Below are positions 55,101-61,100 of a DNA stretch of 64,000 bases, in pieces. Location: contig NZ_JAAALO010000001.1 of the NCBI RefSeq assembly GCF_009908295.1, forward strand, positions 930,001 through 994,000. The letters are read 5' to 3'. The notes beneath the pieces were generated by a model, which saw only the letters and a program-made list of their open reading frames with translations, ran no database searches and was not told the DNA's origin. Source of the stretch: Micromonospora rubida (GTDB lineage: Bacteria > Actinomycetota > Actinomycetes > Mycobacteriales > Micromonosporaceae). A program made the position numbers and the translations under genes. Every line of letters starts with the position of its first letter. The stretch's first letter is position 1.

Positions 55101-58100
55101 CGGCTCACCCGGACGACGGGAACGGGGTTGCCGGCGGCGACGACGGAGCGGACGGCGCCGGCGACGGCCTCGGTGAAGCTGTCGGCGCGGGTGTAGCTGA
55201 CGTCGTAACTGAATTTGTACGGCAGGGTGAACAACTGCACCCGGCCCGGGTACTCCAGCAGCTCGGGACGGTTCACGACACGGGTGACCCGTTCGGAGGC
55301 ACCGATGTTGTGGCTCGCCGAGACACCGAAGATGTCGACCGCACGGAGCTTATCCACCGACGGCGGCGTGTTGACCTTCACACCGAACTCCGCCGACACG
55401 CCCTGGTTGCCGCTCGCGCCCTGACCGGCGATGCCGATGCCCATGCTCAGGTTGACCACGTGGTATTCGTCGGTCATCCGGTCGTAGTACGGCGAGTTGC
55501 CGTACTGACCGGTCCCGGGGGCATCCGGGATGTCCAGCTCCGCCCGGACGGCCACCTTCGCGGTCGACATCTTCCCGTTCACCCAGGCGTGCAGGGTGAA
55601 GGTCATCCCGTCCTGAGTCAGGGTGTCGAAGTGCGACTCCAGCCCTTCGTTGGAGACCATCTTGCGGAACAGGTCGAAGTTGTCGATCGCGGCGGTACGG
55701 TCGCGGCCGGTGACGACCTTCGCCCCGTGACGCGCCCGCTCGTTGAGCAGGGGCTGCCGCTCGTCGTCGTCCGAGGACGGTGGATCGTCGTCCTCGATGC
55801 GCGCCCACGGCCGGTTCCCGTCCGTGGTCAGGAACCCGTTCTCACTCAGCTCCCGCTGCAGGTCCGCCCTGAGTCGGGCCACCACGTCGCGCTCCACGTC
55901 GACCAGGCTCTGTCCCAGGCCGCGCCCCTCCAGCACGTGCCGGGGCACCTGGTTTCCGCCCACGTCCTCCGGATGCCGTCCGGTGTTGCGCAGGCGGTCA
56001 CGCCACTGCTGGTACGGCACGGTCCCGGTCTGCTCGGTGGCGGCCGGCGCGGTCGTGGGGTCGGTGGCCGGGCGGAAGGCGTCGGCGTCGACGCCGAACC
56101 CGTGGTCGAACGCGTCCGGCTCGGCCAGCCGAATGACGGCCGATCCGTCGACCGAGTTGGTGCGCTCCGGTCCCTCCAGCGGGCTGAGGGAGGTCGCCAC
56201 GTCCGCGGACAGCGTGAACTGGACCTCGTGGCCGCCGGTCATGCCGGTGTATCGGGACACCATCACGTTCAGGGACGGTTGGGCGAAGCCACCGCCGTCG
56301 TTGCTGGTCACGGCCGCCCCCACCCGGCCACTCAAGCCGACGGCGGCCTTCTTCCTGTACGTCTCCGGGTCCTTCTTGTCGCCCAGCGGCACACTGCCGC
56401 CGGGGCTGAAGCTCAGCCCGGTGGACTGCTGGAGGGTGAACTCCCCGCCGTGCCCCACGATCGCGGTACGCACCTTCTCGATGTGCGCCTTGTCGCTCGT
56501 GGAGCCCACCCGCGCGGATCCGGCGCGGTCGGCGTACACCTGGATGACGGCCGCCGCCGCCCCGTCGTGATGGAGCGTGAACCGGTAGCCCATGGTGTCC
56601 ACGGGTTGCTGCTCGGGATCGGCCTCGGGCCGGTGGTTCATCGCCTCGTCGAGATGGGAGTCGAGGTTCCACAGCTTGCGGTGAAGTTCCCGGCGCATCG
56701 GATCGCCGACGGACCGCACGTTGTCGAACCCGTCAGCCACCAGTCGCCGCAGAACGTGATCGTAGAGCTGCGTCAGTCCGGTCATGTTGCTGGCGAAGAA
56801 GGTCGCCGGCAGCTTGGCCCGGTTGGCCGACAGGTCGTCCGGCAGCTCTGCGGTCACCTGCGCGCCGGGCGCGGTCAGCAGGCTCTTGGGGACTGCGACG
56901 ACCAACCGGGCGTTCTCCTGTCCCGTGGTCGGCGCGGACAGTTCCGCCGCCGTCCACCCCCACCCGTCCACGCGTGTCTCCAGGGACCACCCGGGAAGGT
57001 AGGAGTAGAGCATCGAGTCCTCGCGGTTGTCGATCACCCGGCCCTTCTCCGCGTCGAGGATGTGCGTGGTCTTCTGGTCGGACCGGTTGATGGTCGCGGT
57101 GCCCTTGAGCCCGAGCTGCCCGGTCGGGGTCCACGGCAGGTCGAAGGTCCCGTCGAGGCGCAGGCGGGTGGCGCGCATCGTGCTGCCCTCGGTCTGGCTG
57201 TGCGCGCCGACCTGGAAGTTGCCCTGGGTGAACTGGTTGGCGTGGAAGCGACCGTCCTCGACGGTGGCGTGCCCCTCCTCGGTGTCGTCGACCGACGCCC
57301 CGGGCGCGACCGTGTCGTACGAACCGGCGGGATTCTCCACCCGACGCGGGTCCACGGGGTTCAGGTGGATCCGCACCTCCATGCCACCCAGCGGGAACAG
57401 GTGCCCGTCCTGGCCGACCATGAACTGGTAGTTCTCGAACAGGGTCTCCCGCAGCAGGTCCCACTCGTTCGGTGGCACCTCGATTCCCTGGCGCGTCGCC
57501 TCGGCCCGCAGCGTCGCCTCGATCCGCGCGACGTCCGGCAGCTCGGCCTTCAGCCCGGCCATCGGAAGAGTCCGCGGGTCCGGAACGGCCGTCGGCGACG
57601 GCTCGGCAGGCACAGCCGGGGTTTCCGGGCCGATGCTCTCCGAGCTGCCGAACACCCGCACGACCTGATCATCGGCGGGCACCCCGGACAACACGTCCGC
57701 GACCAGGCCCGCGACCTCACGCGGAACCGGCCCACCAGCGGACTGCACCACTACCACGACCTTGTCCGACTCCACCGCCAGCGCATCCGCCGGCAACGTC
57801 GCCGCAGTCGTGCCGTCCTCGGCGAAGAGGATCACCCCGTCGCGCGACTCGACCGTCCAACCGCGCCCCACCCCGTAGGCGCCGGTGGGAGTCGGCCGCA
57901 GGCCCAGCGGTGCGGGCAGCGGGAACGCCGCACCGACCGGCACCCGGTAGGTGTGCGCGGCGGCCGGGAACGTCTGACGACCCCGCGCATCGACCGGCAC
58001 CAACCCATCCACGCCTCCCGCCGGCCGCCCCAGCACGGCAGCCGGCAACACCAACTCAACGGAACCACCGAACCGCTCCCGCAACCGATCGACCAGAACA

Positions 58101-61100
58101 TCCACACCAACATCGGCCGGAACGTGCGCGGGTGCCAGGAACACCTGCAACGCCTCCGCGCGCTCCGGCCCCAACGCCAGCCGCACCGCCTCCACCACCG
58201 CGACCGGATCAGCCACCGACCCGTCCAACACCAGCCGAGGCCGCCCCACATCCACCAGATCCGACCAACCCAACCCCACGACGTCGTCCCCCGGCCGCGA
58301 CCCGGCATGGGCCAACACCCCACCCGCGACGAAAGTCAACCTGACCCCGTCGGGCAACCCCTCCACCGTGCCCAGATCAAACGCGCGCCGGTCGAGCCCG
58401 ACGCCCGAGGTGGTCAGACCGGACACCGCGCCCGCCGGCATCGCCGCGAAGATCCGACCCACCCGATCGCGTACGCCGGCGGGCAGTGCGGTCCCGCGCT
58501 GCCCCAGGAACACCTCCGGGTTCGACACGGGGCCACCGCCGCCCGGCAGCAGACCGGCGTCGGGCAGCGCCTCCCGGGCCGCCTCCAACAGCCCCTCGGG
58601 CCCGACCCACAGGTGCGTGCCCCCCTCCCAGGCCACCCAGCCGTCACCCAGCTCGTAGACGCCCGGCGACCGTTCCACCAGCCCGTACGGCGTCGGTCGC
58701 GTGTCGGCGGCGGCATCCGACAGGAACAGGTAACGGTCAGGACGCCCGCCGAAGAAGGTCACCACACCGTCGGCGTCCAACGGAACAATCCGCGGATGCG
58801 ACACCGGCACATCCGACAACGCCACCCGAGGAATCGAAAACACCGCAGAATGCTTCTCCCCCAACACCTCCCCAGCGAACTCCAACGCCCGACCCACACT
58901 CACCCGCTGACCCTCCGGCCAGTGCAACACCGCCCTCGTCACATCCTGCGCCCGCAAACCAGCCAACGCCGCCCCAAGACCCACCGGGTCCAGCACCGAC
59001 GAATCGAGCACCGACGGATCCAGCAGAATCGCCGGGCCGGACCCGACCGGCAACGGCACCCGCGAACTGACCGAGCCGGACCCGGCAGCGCCGTCGTGCA
59101 ACAGGGTCCCGCCGACCGCCCGCTGCAACCGCAGGCCCTTCGGCAACCCGGCCGCCATCGCGACCAGCAGCGCGTCGGGGACGCCGTCGATCTGGTTGGT
59201 CAGGTTGCTGTTCGACGGCGTGAAGGCGACCGCGTCGTCGAGGGACGCGGCGGCGGCGTGCGGCGTGGGGAGTTCGTAGCCTGAGAGGGTTCGGGTGACG
59301 GGCGGGTGACCGGGCGTGGTGTGACGCCAGGTGCCGGGCCGGGTGAGGTCGAGCTGGGGGCGGCCGGTGGGGCTGTGCGTGGCCGCGGTGGTGAGGACGC
59401 GGCCGCCGGACGTGGTCCACGCGGTGTGGCTCGGTGCGGTCACCCCGGTGATGCCGGGCTGCTGGGCGAGGCGGACGTCGTAGGTGTCGGCGGCCACCTC
59501 GCAGGAGACCAGCACGATCCTCTTGCCCTGCGCACGGGGATCCTGGTTGATCCGGGCCGCGAGCTGCTCCGGCGTGACGCGCATGTTGTCCACGACGACC
59601 CCCTCCGGGGTGCCGTGCGCGAAGACCAGGTACTCGTCGGGGTGTACGGGATGGTTGCGGGCGGCGGCCCAGTTGTCGGCCTGGTCGGGGTCGAGCAGAG
59701 CGAGCCCGGCGGGAACCTGGGTGACCGGCGGCGCGCTGGTGTGGGTACCCAGAACCGTCGTCGCGGCCCAGTGCGCGTGGCCGGTCGTGTCCTGCCGGCC
59801 GGCTGGTGCCGGCTGCGCCGCCTCGACGTACCAGATGTCGTCCGGCCGCGCGGTGTCGCCGGCCCGGCCCTCGGCCCAGGCGCTGAAAGCCTGCAGACTG
59901 CCCTCGCGCACCTGACCGAGGGACGGGACATACCACCGCAACCCCCCGGTGGGAAGCACCACCCCCACCGCGACCGCACCGGCGGCCACGACCACCACCC
60001 GGGTACCCGGCCGCGGATCGGCCGACGGCTGCCGAGCCGGCTGCCCCACGACAAACCCCGGCTCCGCGCTCAACAAACCCGCCATGACCTGCGCCCGCTG
60101 CAACGGCGTGGCCGCCGCCACCCAGACCGCCGCCACATCGTCCGGACGAGAAGCATCCACCGACCGGCTCGGCGAGACACCCGCGGGCGCCGGCCAGACC
60201 TCGACACTCAGGCCATCAGCGAGCTGAGCGACCCCGTCCGCGCCCGTCGGCGGATCCGGCAGCACCGCCCACCGATACGCCAACAGCCCCTGATGACGAT
60301 TCACGTTCTCCAACAACGCGGCCACGTCGTCACCGAAGTCGTGCGACGACTCGACCTGCGCCTCGTGCAGAATCTCCAACCGCTCCCGAACCGCCGGCCG
60401 CTCATCGTGCACGCCCAGGTCGGCCCGAACAGACTGCGGCAGATACCCGAGGGCCTCGTCCATGGTCTCGGGACGGCCGGCAGCGTTCAGCCGCACCACC
60501 TCCCCACCGGGATAGGCGAGGTACGGCCGCAGCCGCTGCCGACCGGCGTCACCGACCCGCAACTCGACCATGACGCCGAGACTCCGAGCGAGGTCCCGCG
60601 CGAGCCGAACCCGATCCAGGGCCAGCACGCCCTTCTCGTCCGACTCGGGACTTGCCGCCCCGGGCTCCGGCCGCACCGAAGTGGCGGTCAACACCACACG
60701 GGCCGGAGGCGAGCCACCATGCTCCACCCGCAGCCGGCGGGCCAGCTCGGCCACCGCGGCCGACGGGTCGTAACCAGACCGGACGACATCGGCCAGCGCC
60801 GCGTCCACATCCGTTACTGACCCGGTCAGCGGGCTCGGCGGCACCGCCAGGTCGACCTCGGTCTGTGCCGTCTCCCAGGCCGTCTCGCGCACCGCCCTGG
60901 CCTGGTCGAGCACCTCGACGGTGTGGACGTGCGCATCCAGCGAGGTCTCCCGGGCCCGCAGGTCCTCCCGGGCATCCTGCACCCGCGTGCGCAGGTCCGG
61001 CATCTTCCGCTCAAGGTCACGGAGGACGCCGTCGGCCCGCTCGATCTCTTTGTTCGCCTCGCCGAGCGCCGTCTGGGCGGCGTCGAGTTCCCGCTGCGCC

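Noticed and set aside
53177..59284. A 2035-codon open frame on the plus strand opposite giant 3
   Set aside because: It is the antisense shadow of a GC-rich gene. The protein is low-complexity, rich in Arg, His, Pro and Gly, and the minus-strand frame encodes conserved domains.
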